A DNA stretch of 64,000 nt, taken from NCBI GenBank assembly GCA_002292405.1, contig DBBW01000017.1:10742-74741 (forward strand), given 5' to 3'. This document shows positions 28,136 to 37,905 of the stretch, piece by piece; position 1 is the first letter of the stretch, and each line of letters starts with the position of its first letter. The position numbers and the translations under genes are program-made. The notes under the pieces were generated by a model, which saw nothing but the letters and a program-made list of their open reading frames with translations, had not been told where the DNA came from and did not search any database. The stretch comes from Flavobacteriales bacterium UBA974. Its GTDB lineage: Bacteria; Bacteroidota; Bacteroidia; Flavobacteriales_D; Sanyastnellaceae.

Positions 28136-29373
28136 TTAAGCGAATATTCTTTTATTTTCCTGTATAAAGTCCTCTCTGAAATCCCCAATTCTTCCGCCGC
28201 ATCCTTACGCCTGTTATTGTACTTTTCTAAAGCCATTTTTATCAGCTCCTTCTCAGAATCAATCAAGGATAAGCTTGGCTCAATATCCTGTAAATCATTA
28301 ACTTTAATAGAGTTGTCAGGGGTATCACCTCCAGAAAACACGATTGGAAAATTACTTGCTTTATGCTGAGAGCTACTGTGCTCATCAAACATTCTTTTTA
28401 CACGAATTTCATCATCAACACTTAATGAACCGCCATTTTTTATTAAGCCTAACACTAGTTCCTTCAAATTATTCAAGTCATCCTTCATCTCAAAAAGGAC
28501 CTTATAAAGAATTTCTCTCTCATTCCTTCCAGAATCACTCTCCTCAAAGCCGTTAGTCCCAGAAGTGACACGAACTGGCAACCTGGACCTACTCGTCTCT
28601 GGTAAATATCCCAGCAAGGTATCAGAGTTAATAAGCCTCTCTGTTTCTAAAACTGACATTTGCTCAGTAATATGCTTTAGTTGCCTAATATTTCCTGGCC
28701 ATGGGTAATGTTCAATGATTTCTATTGCATCCGAAGACAGAGATAGGGGGGGCATCCTGTGCAACTCACTAAAATCAGTTGTAAACTTTCTAAAAAGAAG
28801 ATGAATATCTGTTGACCTATATCTCAGAGGAGGTATATGTATTGGGACTTGATTCAAACGATAGTATAAATCCTCTCTAAATTTTCCCTTTTGAAATGCA
28901 TCTTCAAAATTCACATTCGTTGCTGCAACAACCCTCACATCTGTCTTTTCTGTATTTGAAGATCCAACCTTCATAAACTCTCCCGTTTCTAAGATACGTA
29001 ATAGTCTGACTTGGGTGGTTAGTGGCAACTCAGCTACTTCATCTAAAAAAATAGTACCGCCATTCGCTTCTTCAAAATAACCTCTACGAGATTCTGTAGC
29101 ACCTGTAAAAGCTCCTTTTACATGGCCAAACAGCTCTGAATTAATCGTCCCTTCGGGAATAGCACCACAATTAACTGCAACATATTTTCCGTGTTTACGC
29201 TTACTGTATTGATGAACTATCCTGGGCATTATCTCCTTTCCTGTTCCACTTTCTCCTAGAATAAGCACCGATAAATCTGTTGGAGCAACTTGGGCCGCAA
29301 TATGTAATGCTCTATCAAGAGCTTCATTCATTCCTATGACACCAAACCTTTGTTTTATTGACCCTACGTTCAT
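28132..29373 (-). CDS. Sigma-54-dependent transcriptional activator without receiver domain
   Basis: 413 residues. The AAA+ domain starts almost at the N-terminus: Walker A GESGTGKE at 40-47, the sigma-54-contacting loop GAFTGAT at 88-94, Walker B GGTIFLDEV, and the arginine-finger region. After a linker of about 100 residues a Fis-type helix-turn-helix closes the protein (AAEELGISERTLYRKIKEY). No phosphoreceiver, GAF or PAS sensor is present, so its activity must be set by a partner or be constitutive. It lies 15 bases after miaB and is coupled to lptE, hinting at envelope control (inference). Confidence 0.9.
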   Translation of the reverse strand: MNVGSIKQRFGVIGMNEALDRALHIAAQVAPTDLSVLILGESGTGKEIMPRIVHQYSKRKHGKYVAVNCGAIPEGTINSELFGHVKGAFTGATESRRGYFEEANGGTIFLDEVAELPLTTQVRLLRILETGEFMKVGSSNTEKTDVRVVAATNVNFEDAFQKGKFREDLYYRLNQVPIHIPPLRYRSTDIHLLFRKFTTDFSELHRMPPLSLSSDAIEIIEHYPWPGNIRQLKHITEQMSVLETERLINSDTLLGYLPETSRSRLPVRVTSGTNGFEESDSGRNEREILYKVLFEMKDDLNNLKELVLGLIKNGGSLSVDDEIRVKRMFDEHSSSQHKASNFPIVFSGGDTPDNSIKVNDLQDIEPSLSLIDSEKELIKMALEKYNNRRKDAAEELGISERTLYRKIKEYSLK

Positions 29374-29388
29374 TTCACTAATTATAAA

Positions 29389-30834
29389 TTAAGCATCCGC
29401 TTTATCAGTTGTAACCTCTCCTTTAAGCGTTGCGCTTGTACAGTCTATAGCTCTAACATTTACATAATCGCATACACTTAAGTCTCCTTTATCAAAAATA
29501 ACAACAATATTGTGAGTAGTCCTGCCATAAAATTTCTCCGTACTTTTCTTACTAACTCCTTCAACTAAAACTCTGTATACTTTACCAACCATTGCTTGAA
29601 TAAGTACAGATGCATAAGATCTTTGATGCTTAATGATTTCTGTTAATCGAGCACTTTTCACCTCTTCTGGGACATCATCCTCAAACTTTCTTTCAGCAAG
29701 TGTTCTCGGCCTCTCACTGTATTTAAAATTATAAGCCATAATAAAACCCACCTCCTTTAAAATAGACATTGTTTCAAGATGTTCTTGTTCTGTCTCTCCA
29801 CAAAAGCCTGTAATAATATCTGTCGATAAAGCGCAACCAGGAAGGATTCTTTTAATTGCGGCAATTCTATCTAAATACCACTCTCTTGTATAACCTCTAT
29901 TCATCCTTTTAAGCATAGAGCTTGCTCCAGATTGGATTGGAAGGTGAATGTATTTACAAAGGTTTTCGTGCCTTGCAATTACATGTAAAACATCGTCAAT
30001 CATATCCTTGGGATGACTTGTTGAAAATCTGACCCTTAAATCCGGGTTCACTTTCGCAACCATGTCTAACAATTCAGCAAATCTCACAATTGGCTGCTCA
30101 GAATCTTTTATGACTCCTTTAATATCGAGGTTCCACTTGTAAGAATCTACGTTTTGACCTAAAAGAGTGACTTCACGGTAACCTTGATTAAATAAATCCT
30201 GAGCTTCAGCCACAATACTCTTAGGTTCCCTACTACGCTCTCGTCCACGCGTGAAAGGCACTACGCAAAACGAACACATATTATCACAACCTCTCATAAT
30301 ACTAATGAATGCAGTCACTCCAGATTTATCTAACCTTACAGGACTTACATCAGCATAGGTCTCTTCTCTTGAAAGAAGAACATTCACTGCCTTTTGACCT
30401 CCATTCACCTGCTTCACAAGAGACGGAAGATCTCTGTAAGCATCAGGTCCAACAACCAAATCAACAAGTTTTTCCTGCTCTAACAAACTCTCCTTTAATC
30501 GTTCTGCCATGCAGCCCAACATACCAACCACGAGTCGCCTGTTTTTAAGCTTGTACCTCTTAAATTCCTTAAGTCTATTTCGAACTCTCTCTTCAGCCTT
30601 TTCACGGATAGAACAAGTATTTACTAAGATTAAATCCGCTTCTGTCTCATCCATAGTTGTTACATAACCGACGCCACTCATAATTGACGCTATAATCTCA
30701 GAATCGCTAAAATTCATCGCACAACCATAACTCTCCAAGAACATCTTTAAACCATTAGAGGGTGCAAAAGGCTGTTCAATATGAATTGCCTCACCTTGTC
30801 TTGACTCATCAACATGTATATCTCCTTCTCTCAT
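29389..30834 (-). CDS. miaB: tRNA-2-methylthio-N6-dimethylallyladenosine synthase MiaB
   Basis: 481 residues; a radical-SAM enzyme that methylthiolates i6A37 in tRNAs. The N-terminal auxiliary iron-sulfur cluster is bound by Cys38, Cys74 and Cys108. The radical-SAM cluster is bound by Cys183, Cys187 and Cys190 in RGCDNMCSFC, followed by the family stretch PFTRGRERSR. A TRAM RNA-binding domain occupies about the last 70 residues. The domain order and length fit MiaB rather than RimO or MtaB. It heads the operon; the 150 bases before topA hold both divergent promoters. Confidence 0.95.
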   Translation of the reverse strand: MREGDIHVDESRQGEAIHIEQPFAPSNGLKMFLESYGCAMNFSDSEIIASIMSGVGYVTTMDETEADLILVNTCSIREKAEERVRNRLKEFKRYKLKNRRLVVGMLGCMAERLKESLLEQEKLVDLVVGPDAYRDLPSLVKQVNGGQKAVNVLLSREETYADVSPVRLDKSGVTAFISIMRGCDNMCSFCVVPFTRGRERSREPKSIVAEAQDLFNQGYREVTLLGQNVDSYKWNLDIKGVIKDSEQPIVRFAELLDMVAKVNPDLRVRFSTSHPKDMIDDVLHVIARHENLCKYIHLPIQSGASSMLKRMNRGYTREWYLDRIAAIKRILPGCALSTDIITGFCGETEQEHLETMSILKEVGFIMAYNFKYSERPRTLAERKFEDDVPEEVKSARLTEIIKHQRSYASVLIQAMVGKVYRVLVEGVSKKSTEKFYGRTTHNIVVIFDKGDLSVCDYVNVRAIDCTSATLKGEVTTDKADA

Positions 30835-30983
30835 TTTCCAATTTTGTGCAAATGTAGTTCGTTATGGAGAGCGTGACAAATTGTCACCCCTAAAGGGGTA
30901 AACTCATTAAGTGAAAAGTTATTGATAATAAAAAATGAAATAGCCGAAAGTTTTATTTTATTTGTACTCCAAAAATAAATCTT

Positions 30984-33305
30984 ATGCCTAAAAACCTTGT
31001 CATAGTCGAGTCACCTGCAAAGGCAAAAACAATAGAAGGCTACCTCGGAAAAGACTTCGTCGTAAAATCAAGTTTTGGGCACATACGTGACCTAGCAAAG
31101 GGTGATAAAGCTATAGATAAAGAAAATAACTTCACACCTAAGTATGAAGTCAGTGAAGATAAAAAGAAGATTATCACAGACCTGAAGAAATCTATGAAGG
31201 GAACTGAGATGGTTTGGTTAGCAACTGATGAGGATCGCGAAGGAGAAGCCATTTCATGGCATTTAGTAGAGGCATTAAATCTGAAACCTAAGAATACAAA
31301 GCGAATCGTTTTTCATGAAATAACCAAAGCCGCAATATTAAAAGCTATTGAGAACCCTAGAGAAGTTGACGAAAATTTAGTTAATGCTCAACAAGCGAGA
31401 AGAGTACTTGATAGAATTGTGGGGTTTGACCTCAGTCCTGTTTTATGGAAAAAAGTTAAACCGGGCCTTAGCGCTGGGAGAGTTCAGAGTATAGGGGTTA
31501 AGATCATTGTAAATAGAGAGCGTGAAATTGAAGCTCATATACCATCTTCTAAATTTAGAATTTTAGGAGAGTTCACCACCGAAGCAGGGAAAAATCTCAA
31601 AGCTGAATGTAAAACTCGTTATAAAACAGAAGATGAGGTAGATGCTTTTTTAAAAGAATGTGCTTTAAGCACACATTCAATTAAGTCCTTAGAGACCAAG
31701 CCCGCAAAAAAGAAACCAACAGCCCCATTTACAACATCAACACTACAGCAAGAAGCATTCAGAAAACTTGGTTTTTCTGTTTCTCGCACGATGGGAGTGG
31801 CTCAAAAATTATATGAGGCTGGACGCATTACATATATGCGAACAGACTCTGTAAATCTAAGTGACCAAGCTCTCGATGGTGCTGCAGGCGCGATAAGATC
31901 TGCCTATGGTAATGCGTTTTGTGAAAGAAGAACTTTTACAAACAAATCTAAAGGTGCTCAAGAAGCACACGAAGCAATAAGACCTACAGACTTTGCTGTT
32001 AGCAAGCACGTTGGAAAAGCTGAAGAAGAAAAACTGTATGTGCTAATTTGGAAGAGAGCTATTGCATCGCAAATGTCAGATGCTAGACTTGAAAAAACTA
32101 CAGTAACAATAGATGTTAGCAAGAATTCTGAGGTTTTCGTTGCTCGTGGAGAAGTGATCACTTTTGAAGGATTTCTCAAGGTTTATTTAGAAGGTACTGA
32201 TGATGAAAATGATGAAGATGCAAAAGGGCTTCTTCCCCCACTGATAAATGGCGAGTCAATGTCAAGAATCAACATCATAGCTACACAGAAGTTTGCGCAT
32301 CATCCGCCAAGATACACTGAGGCTAGCTTGGTAAAAAGACTTGAGGAATTAGGTGTTGGCAGACCTTCAACATACGCCTCAACAATTAGCGTTATCCAAC
32401 GTCGGGGTTATGTCGAGATGCCTGACCGAGAAGGGACTCCCAGAAACTATCGGATTCTTAAACTTGATGGCGCTGAGATAACTTCTATTACAGAAACAGA
32501 AAACACTGGTGCAGAAAGGAACAAGCTTGCACCGACTGATATTGGTATTGTCGTAAATGACTTTCTTTTCAAACATTTCAGCTCGATCGTTGACTATAAT
32601 TTCACCGCTGATGTGGAAGCGCAATTTGATGTCATTGCTGAAGGTCGTAAGGATTGGCAGCAAATGATAGGAGAGTTCTACAAGCCCTTTAAAACATTAG
32701 TGGATGACGCTTTAGAGAGCGAAAGAGAATCAGGCGAACGTATTCTTGGAACGGACCCTACTACAGGAAAACAAGTCTTAGTTAGAATCGGACGTTTTGG
32801 GCCTATGGTACAACTTGGTTTGCCTGATGATGAAGATAAGAAATTTTCATCTCTTCGCCCTACCCAAACTCTCAGATCCATTACACTTGACGAAGCATTA
32901 ATGCTGTTCAAACTCCCTCGTAAACTTGGTGAGTATGAAGGTAAAGTTGTCTCAACTTCTATAGGAAGATTTGGGCCATATGTAGTTCACAATAGTAAAT
33001 TCGTTTCGATTAAAAAAGACACAGATGACGATCCATATACCATTGAATTAACAAGGGCGATAAAGCTTATAGAAGAAAAAAAGGCCGCTGACGCTGCCGC
33101 TTTATTAAAAGTTTTTGAAGAAGATGAGACCGTTAGAATTATTAATGGTCGCTGGGGACCTTTCATAAAAGCCGGTAAGAAAAACATAAAAATACCTAAA
33201 GATGAGGATTACAAAGGTATTGATTGGACTCGTGCTCAGGAACTTATAGTCGAGCACGATAAACGTCCTAAAAAGAAAAAGAGAGCTCAAAAAGGTACGA
33301 AGTAA
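30984..33305 (+). CDS. topA: DNA topoisomerase I
   Basis: 773 residues; a type IA topoisomerase relaxing negative supercoils. The TOPRIM domain begins KNLVIVESPAKAKTIEGYLG. The catalytic tyrosine is Tyr284 in RITYMRTDS. The C-terminus has at least three repeat modules with the GR(F/W)GP pattern (GRFGPMVQLG, GRFGPYVVHN, GRWGPFIKAGKK) and a lysine-rich end, in place of the Cys4 zinc fingers of E. coli TopA. Such zinc-free C-terminal repeats are common in Bacteroidota. It diverges from miaB; the degenerate arginase gene follows 107 bases later. Confidence 0.96.
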   Translation: MPKNLVIVESPAKAKTIEGYLGKDFVVKSSFGHIRDLAKGDKAIDKENNFTPKYEVSEDKKKIITDLKKSMKGTEMVWLATDEDREGEAISWHLVEALNLKPKNTKRIVFHEITKAAILKAIENPREVDENLVNAQQARRVLDRIVGFDLSPVLWKKVKPGLSAGRVQSIGVKIIVNREREIEAHIPSSKFRILGEFTTEAGKNLKAECKTRYKTEDEVDAFLKECALSTHSIKSLETKPAKKKPTAPFTTSTLQQEAFRKLGFSVSRTMGVAQKLYEAGRITYMRTDSVNLSDQALDGAAGAIRSAYGNAFCERRTFTNKSKGAQEAHEAIRPTDFAVSKHVGKAEEEKLYVLIWKRAIASQMSDARLEKTTVTIDVSKNSEVFVARGEVITFEGFLKVYLEGTDDENDEDAKGLLPPLINGESMSRINIIATQKFAHHPPRYTEASLVKRLEELGVGRPSTYASTISVIQRRGYVEMPDREGTPRNYRILKLDGAEITSITETENTGAERNKLAPTDIGIVVNDFLFKHFSSIVDYNFTADVEAQFDVIAEGRKDWQQMIGEFYKPFKTLVDDALESERESGERILGTDPTTGKQVLVRIGRFGPMVQLGLPDDEDKKFSSLRPTQTLRSITLDEALMLFKLPRKLGEYEGKVVSTSIGRFGPYVVHNSKFVSIKKDTDDDPYTIELTRAIKLIEEKKAADAAALLKVFEEDETVRIINGRWGPFIKAGKKNIKIPKDEDYKGIDWTRAQELIVEHDKRPKKKKRAQKGTK

Positions 33306-33412
33306 CAATTCAGTGTGAACTGATAGTACGATAGTGTCATTTTTGCATTCATATGTTTGCTTAAACTTGTGATAAATTGTACGAATGTGTTTTTTGACAC
33401 TGATTTTTAAGA

Positions 33413-34585
33413 ATGAGCGAAAGTATATTTGATCTATTACAGCCAGTTGACCAACCCGTGTTTAGCAATGCGGAAGGGTCAGCAAGAATAGCTGATAGAA
33501 TCGAAATTCATCGCTTTGATCACAAACCATCTATTGAAGGTTGCAGAGTAGCTATTTTCGGAGTGAATGACGGGAGAAACAGCGGTGACAATGAAGGTTG
33601 TTCAGCTGCGCCAGATTCAATAAGAAATTGGTTTTACAGGCTAACACCACCAACTCGTTGGGCTCCTACTGTTGATTTAGGTGACATTAGAGGTGGCTTA
33701 GAGAGTTTAGATACAGAAAAGGCTGTAAGCGATCTGATCTCAGAGTTAATCCAAATGGGGGTTATCCCGATTGTTTTAGGTGGCGGACAAGACTTAACAT
33801 ACTCAATTTATTCAGCCCTAGAGTCTGTTGGAAGACCTATGAATGTTGTCACTATAGATTCTAGATTAGATTTTGGTGGAGACCCTGGATTACATACGTC
33901 TAGAAACTTCATGAATAGAATTGTTTTACATGAACCTAACTTTCTATTTGACTATGTAAATATTGGTCATCAAGGATATTTGACTGACCCTGACACATTA
34001 GAATTGCTTGAAAAACTGCAATTTGAATCAATCAGACTTGGTAGAGCACACAACAATCCTAAACTTATTGAGCCCACTTTGAGAGATGCCGATTTAGTAT
34101 CCTTCGATCTGTCTTCTGTCAGGGCTTCTGACCATCCTGCCTCCACACATGCTGGACCGAATGGATTCTCATCTTCTCAATTTTGCCAATTGGCTCGATA
34201 CGCTGGACTAAGTGATAGAATGATTGCACTTGGTATTTTTGAGCACAACCCGGATCTAGATGATAGAGGAAGAGGTGCTCATCTTGCAGCGCAAGTTTTA
34301 TGGCATATGATTGATGGTATATTTAGCCAAACAGGTGATTACCCTAAATGTAATGCTGAAGAATACACTAAATATTTGGTTGATTTACAGGCACAAAACC
34401 ATGAAGTAACGTTCTACAAATCATCAAGAAGCGACAGATGGTGGATGGATGTACCTATTCCAACTTCTAAGAAAAATAACAAAGATCACCACCATCTTGT
34501 GCCATGTTCATATGAAGATTATGAAGTGGCTTCTGAAGGTGAATTACCCGACAGATGGTGGAGAACGTATCAAAAACTAGCGTGA
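33413..34585 (+). CDS. Arginase/formimidoylglutamase-fold protein with lost metal ligands
   Basis: 390 residues with the ureohydrolase fold, but key Mn ligands are replaced. The motif GGGHD is GGGQD (Gln126). DAHxD is DSRLD (Asp149, Arg151, Asp153), so the histidine is Arg. The DxD of the third motif is DLS (Asp232, Ser234). EHNPDLD (Glu277 on) stands where active enzymes have an E-x-N-P motif. With this set, normal hydrolysis of arginine, agmatine or formimidoylglutamate seems unlikely. It lies between topA and the T9SS genes on the same strand, 80 bases before the PorP/SprF start. Relatives in this position are usually auto-annotated as formimidoylglutamase; I would treat this as a non-enzymatic or repurposed protein. 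Confidence 0.8.
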   Translation: MSESIFDLLQPVDQPVFSNAEGSARIADRIEIHRFDHKPSIEGCRVAIFGVNDGRNSGDNEGCSAAPDSIRNWFYRLTPPTRWAPTVDLGDIRGGLESLDTEKAVSDLISELIQMGVIPIVLGGGQDLTYSIYSALESVGRPMNVVTIDSRLDFGGDPGLHTSRNFMNRIVLHEPNFLFDYVNIGHQGYLTDPDTLELLEKLQFESIRLGRAHNNPKLIEPTLRDADLVSFDLSSVRASDHPASTHAGPNGFSSSQFCQLARYAGLSDRMIALGIFEHNPDLDDRGRGAHLAAQVLWHMIDGIFSQTGDYPKCNAEEYTKYLVDLQAQNHEVTFYKSSRSDRWWMDVPIPTSKKNNKDHHHLVPCSYEDYEVASEGELPDRWWRTYQKLA

Positions 34586-34665
34586 TGATATCAGATAAAT
34601 TCCGTACCTTTCCACACTCAGTGAAAGCTGAAACCTGTGAAAACCTTGAAAACCAACGAGTTAAC

Positions 34666-35625
34666 ATGATTCGTACCTATATATCTACACTTCTTTTAGT
34701 CGTGTTTGCATCTTCTATGAGTGCACAACAAGACCCACAGTTCACCCAATGGTACATGGACCATGTAGTGTCTAACATTGCAGCGGCTGGACATTCTGAT
34801 TTAACTAACATCAATGGTTTCTATAGAAATCAATGGAATGGACTAGATAAATCACCAGTAACATCACTATTGAATGTTGATGGAAAAATTGGATTTATTC
34901 CAGGTTCCTTTGGAATTCAGTTTTATCAAGATGAACTTGGACAAGAGAATAATACTATGATGAAACTTGGATATGCGTACACCTTATCTCCATTTTCAAG
35001 TGGTACAGTTATGAGTTTAGGTATGTCTGTAAGCTATTTCAGCAAATCCTTTGGAACAGAGTGGATCGCTACAGACGGTTGGGAAAATGATCCTGCTATC
35101 CCTCAAGATGATAAGACATCGTCTGCTGTTGATTTAGATTTAGGGATCTATATTTCCAAGCCTAAGACTTTTTACGCCGGTCTATCTATGACTCACCTTG
35201 CAGAAACTGAGTTCTCCGAAATGAGTATTAAACCTGTAAGACATTTATATGCAATGGGTGGTTATAACTATCCTCTCGATGGAGATGCATTGGTACTACG
35301 AACGAACATTCTTGCTAAAACTGATCTAAATGCATCGGCAATTGACATGGGTGCAAACGTTTTATACAATGAAATGATATGGGCGGGGGTTTCCTGGAGA
35401 CCTGGAGATGCTATTGCTCCAATTGTTGGATTCCAATATTCAATGATCAATAAAGATGCTACTAATCATAAGGAACAACTATTTAGACTTGGTTATTCAT
35501 TTGACATGACTACATCAGAATTACAGTCGTATTCATCTGGATCTCATGAAGTATTCCTCTCTTACAGCTTTAAGTTTGAGTCGACACCCATTTTGAACAG
35601 GTACGCAAATCCTCGGGTTTTATAA
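34666..35625 (+). CDS. PorP/SprF-family type IX secretion outer-membrane protein
   Basis: 319 residues from ATG 34666, chosen because it gives a normal signal peptide (cleavage after SSMSAQ) followed at once by the family hallmark QDPQFTQWYMDHV. Upstream starts add 37 residues that overlap the arginase-like gene. The rest is an outer-membrane beta-barrel ending in FLSYSFKFES. PorP/SprF proteins anchor T9SS cargo or the motility adhesin at the cell surface. It directly precedes gldK by 64 bases, as in other Bacteroidota T9SS loci. Confidence 0.9.
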   Translation: MIRTYISTLLLVVFASSMSAQQDPQFTQWYMDHVVSNIAAAGHSDLTNINGFYRNQWNGLDKSPVTSLLNVDGKIGFIPGSFGIQFYQDELGQENNTMMKLGYAYTLSPFSSGTVMSLGMSVSYFSKSFGTEWIATDGWENDPAIPQDDKTSSAVDLDLGIYISKPKTFYAGLSMTHLAETEFSEMSIKPVRHLYAMGGYNYPLDGDALVLRTNILAKTDLNASAIDMGANVLYNEMIWAGVSWRPGDAIAPIVGFQYSMINKDATNHKEQLFRLGYSFDMTTSELQSYSSGSHEVFLSYSFKFESTPILNRYANPRVL

Positions 35626-35689
35626 TAAAAGAAACCTTATAGGCGTTTTATACGTATCTTAATTATTACAAACTACTATAATTTACTCT

Positions 35690-37057
35690 ATGAATAAGTT
35701 TCATCTGATACTCATAATTCCAGTTCTGCTTTCTGGATGCTATATGGGACCACAAGGCGAACTTGTAGGGGTTAACCCTCGAGACTACTGGGATCAAGCT
35801 AACCCATACGGTATGAATTATATCCACTTCGGATCCTTCACAATGGGACCAAGTGATCAAGATGTACCATACGCCCTTAACACACGTGCAAAAACAGTTA
35901 CTATACCATCCTTTTACATGGATGTTCATGAAATATCGAACAATGAGTATCGTCAATTTGTTAATTATGTAAGAGACTCACTATTCTTAAACACATTAGC
36001 TGAGAATGATGACGAACGTTATTTCTACTCGGAAAATGAAGCTGGTATTGAGCTTGATCGATTTATTGACAAAGGTTATGTCTTAAATTGGGAAGAGCCT
36101 ATTGATTGGACAGATGAAGATATATTTGAGGTTCTTTACGATGAGTATTACCTTCAAGGTTCTGATAGATTTTACAACAGAAAAGAAATCGATACTCGAA
36201 AACTTAACTACAGATATTACTGGTTTAACATCGCTAAAGCCGCAAACAAAGATGCAAGAGATGAAGAGTATGGAGAGGTTAATGAATTAAATCAACTTCA
36301 TTCTGTTCAACGGTATTCTGATAGATCACAATTTGTTGTTGAGGAAACTATTAATGTTTACCCTGACACTTTAGTTTGGATTCATGATTACACATATTCG
36401 TATAATGAACCTTTAGCAGAAAACTACTTTTGGCATCCAGCATATGATGATTACCCAGTGGTAGGGGTAACTTGGGGTCAAGCAGTAGCTTTCAACGCTT
36501 GGAGAACTCAAATCATGAATGAGTGGAGGCAGCAAGAAGGTCAAACCTATATTCAAAAATTTCGCCTTCCATCTGAAGCAGAGTGGGAATATGCAGCACG
36601 TGGAGGTCGTAACCTTGCACCATACCCATGGGGTGGACCATACATTCGTAACGAACAAGGATGTGTTTTAGCTAATTTTAAACCTATGCGAGGTGACTAT
36701 GTAGAGGATGCTAATGCCTATACAGCTCCTGTTGAGTCATACAGCCCCAATGATTATGGACTCTACAATATGTCTGGAAACGTTGCTGAGTGGACTAACA
36801 CTGCTTTTGATGAAACTGTGTATGATTTCGCATTCGACCTAGCTCCTGATTATGTTTACCATGCTAAGATCGACGACTCTGCTGCCCTTCATAGAAAAGT
36901 AACTCGTGGTGGCTCATGGAAAGATATTGGATATTATTGCCAAACTGGAACCCGATCGTTTGAATACAGTGATACCGCTAAAGCATTTATTGGATTCCGA
37001 TCAGTAATGTCTTACCTCGGACGAGGTAAATCTGGTCCTAAAGAAGAGTGGAACTAA
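35690..37057 (+). CDS. gldK: Gliding/T9SS lipoprotein GldK (PorK)
   Basis: 455 residues with lipoprotein signal VLLSGC (Cys17). It has a formylglycine-generating-enzyme-like (SUMF1) fold: NEYRQFVNYV near the N-terminal half, RLPSEAEWEYAARGG, YPWGGPYI, DYGLYNMSGNVAEW and VTRGGSWKD. In T9SS, GldK with GldN forms the periplasmic ring attached to the outer membrane. The sulfatase-activating chemistry is not expected in this subfamily. It is the first of the gldKLMN set. A 9-base perfect inverted repeat separates it from gldL. Confidence 0.95.
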   Translation: MNKFHLILIIPVLLSGCYMGPQGELVGVNPRDYWDQANPYGMNYIHFGSFTMGPSDQDVPYALNTRAKTVTIPSFYMDVHEISNNEYRQFVNYVRDSLFLNTLAENDDERYFYSENEAGIELDRFIDKGYVLNWEEPIDWTDEDIFEVLYDEYYLQGSDRFYNRKEIDTRKLNYRYYWFNIAKAANKDARDEEYGEVNELNQLHSVQRYSDRSQFVVEETINVYPDTLVWIHDYTYSYNEPLAENYFWHPAYDDYPVVGVTWGQAVAFNAWRTQIMNEWRQQEGQTYIQKFRLPSEAEWEYAARGGRNLAPYPWGGPYIRNEQGCVLANFKPMRGDYVEDANAYTAPVESYSPNDYGLYNMSGNVAEWTNTAFDETVYDFAFDLAPDYVYHAKIDDSAALHRKVTRGGSWKDIGYYCQTGTRSFEYSDTAKAFIGFRSVMSYLGRGKSGPKEEWN

Positions 37058-37085
37058 TCCGCATAAAAAAAAATACCTGAAACCA

Positions 37086-37111
37086 TAGTTTAATGAGCAA
37101 TTATTAAACTA
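37086..37111 (+). repeat. Perfect 9-bp inverted repeat between gldK and gldL
   Basis: TAGTTTAAT and ATTAAACTA flank an 8-base loop, giving an AT-rich RNA hairpin in the 68-base gap between gldK and gldL. No U-run follows, so it is not a standard terminator. It might act as an RNA-processing or stability element separating the outer-membrane from the inner-membrane part of the operon (inference). Confidence 0.5.
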
Positions 37112-37125
37112 ACAAAACAAAGAAA

Positions 37126-37902
37126 ATGAAACCCGGAACAAAAAAATTTAGCCCAGGATCAAAGAACTTTAAACAATTTATGGCTAGGCTCTATGGATGG
37201 GGAGCGGCAGTAGTAATTCTTGGAGCTTTATTTAAAATAAACCACTATCCGTTTGCAAATGAAATGCTCGTTGTAGGTCTTGGAACTGAGGCATTGATAT
37301 TCTTCTTTTCTGCGTTTGAGCCTATCCCGCATTCCGAACCAGATTGGACTTTGGTATACCCACAACTTGCAACAGGTGATGAATCAAAAACAGCTGTTGC
37401 TGAATTAGACTCTCTACTTACTGATGCTAATATTGACTCTAAACTTCTAAAGAATTTAGGGGATGGTATGAAAAACCTTGGTGATCAAGCAAGTAAAATG
37501 AGTAATATGGCTGACGCCGCAGGAGCTACTCAAGAATTTAGCGATTCACTTGTAAAAGCCTCAAATAGGGTTGATGAAATGGCAAATACCTATGAAGGGG
37601 TTTCTAATTCATTAACCGGACTAGTAGGATCAAAAGAAGCTGGAAATTCTGCTGGAGACAATTTAGAGCGCATGAATTCAAATCTTGATTCATTGAATGC
37701 TATGTATGAGATGCAATTACAGCAGTTAGAGGCGAATAAAGAACTTTATTCTGGAATGGGAGAGTTAGTTAAAACTCTTAATGATAGTGTAGAAGATACA
37801 AAAGCATATAAAGAGCATATTGCTGCTCTTGCTGAAAATCTTGCATCATTAAATACTGTTTATGGCAATATGCTCAATGCGATGGGCAATAAACGTAGCT
37901 AA
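37126..37902 (+). CDS. gldL: T9SS/gliding motor subunit GldL (PorL)
   Basis: 258 residues. A short cytosolic start (KNFKQFMARLYGWGAA) leads into two membrane helices at about 22-37 and 46-64, then a long cytosolic coiled coil from about 85 to the end, rich in Asn, Leu and Ala. GldL with GldM forms the proton-driven rotary motor of T9SS. The charged residues within the helices (Lys37, His40, Glu55) are the kind used for proton coupling; their assignment to the F. johnsoniae residues is inferred. gldM starts 3 bases downstream. Confidence 0.95.
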   Translation: MKPGTKKFSPGSKNFKQFMARLYGWGAAVVILGALFKINHYPFANEMLVVGLGTEALIFFFSAFEPIPHSEPDWTLVYPQLATGDESKTAVAELDSLLTDANIDSKLLKNLGDGMKNLGDQASKMSNMADAAGATQEFSDSLVKASNRVDEMANTYEGVSNSLTGLVGSKEAGNSAGDNLERMNSNLDSLNAMYEMQLQQLEANKELYSGMGELVKTLNDSVEDTKAYKEHIAALAENLASLNTVYGNMLNAMGNKRS

Positions 37903-37905
37903 GCC

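Noticed and set aside
33333..33401. Inverted AGTGTCA / TGACACT pair before the arginase-fold gene
   Set aside because: Only 7 bases with a 55-base gap; expected by chance in AT-rich DNA.
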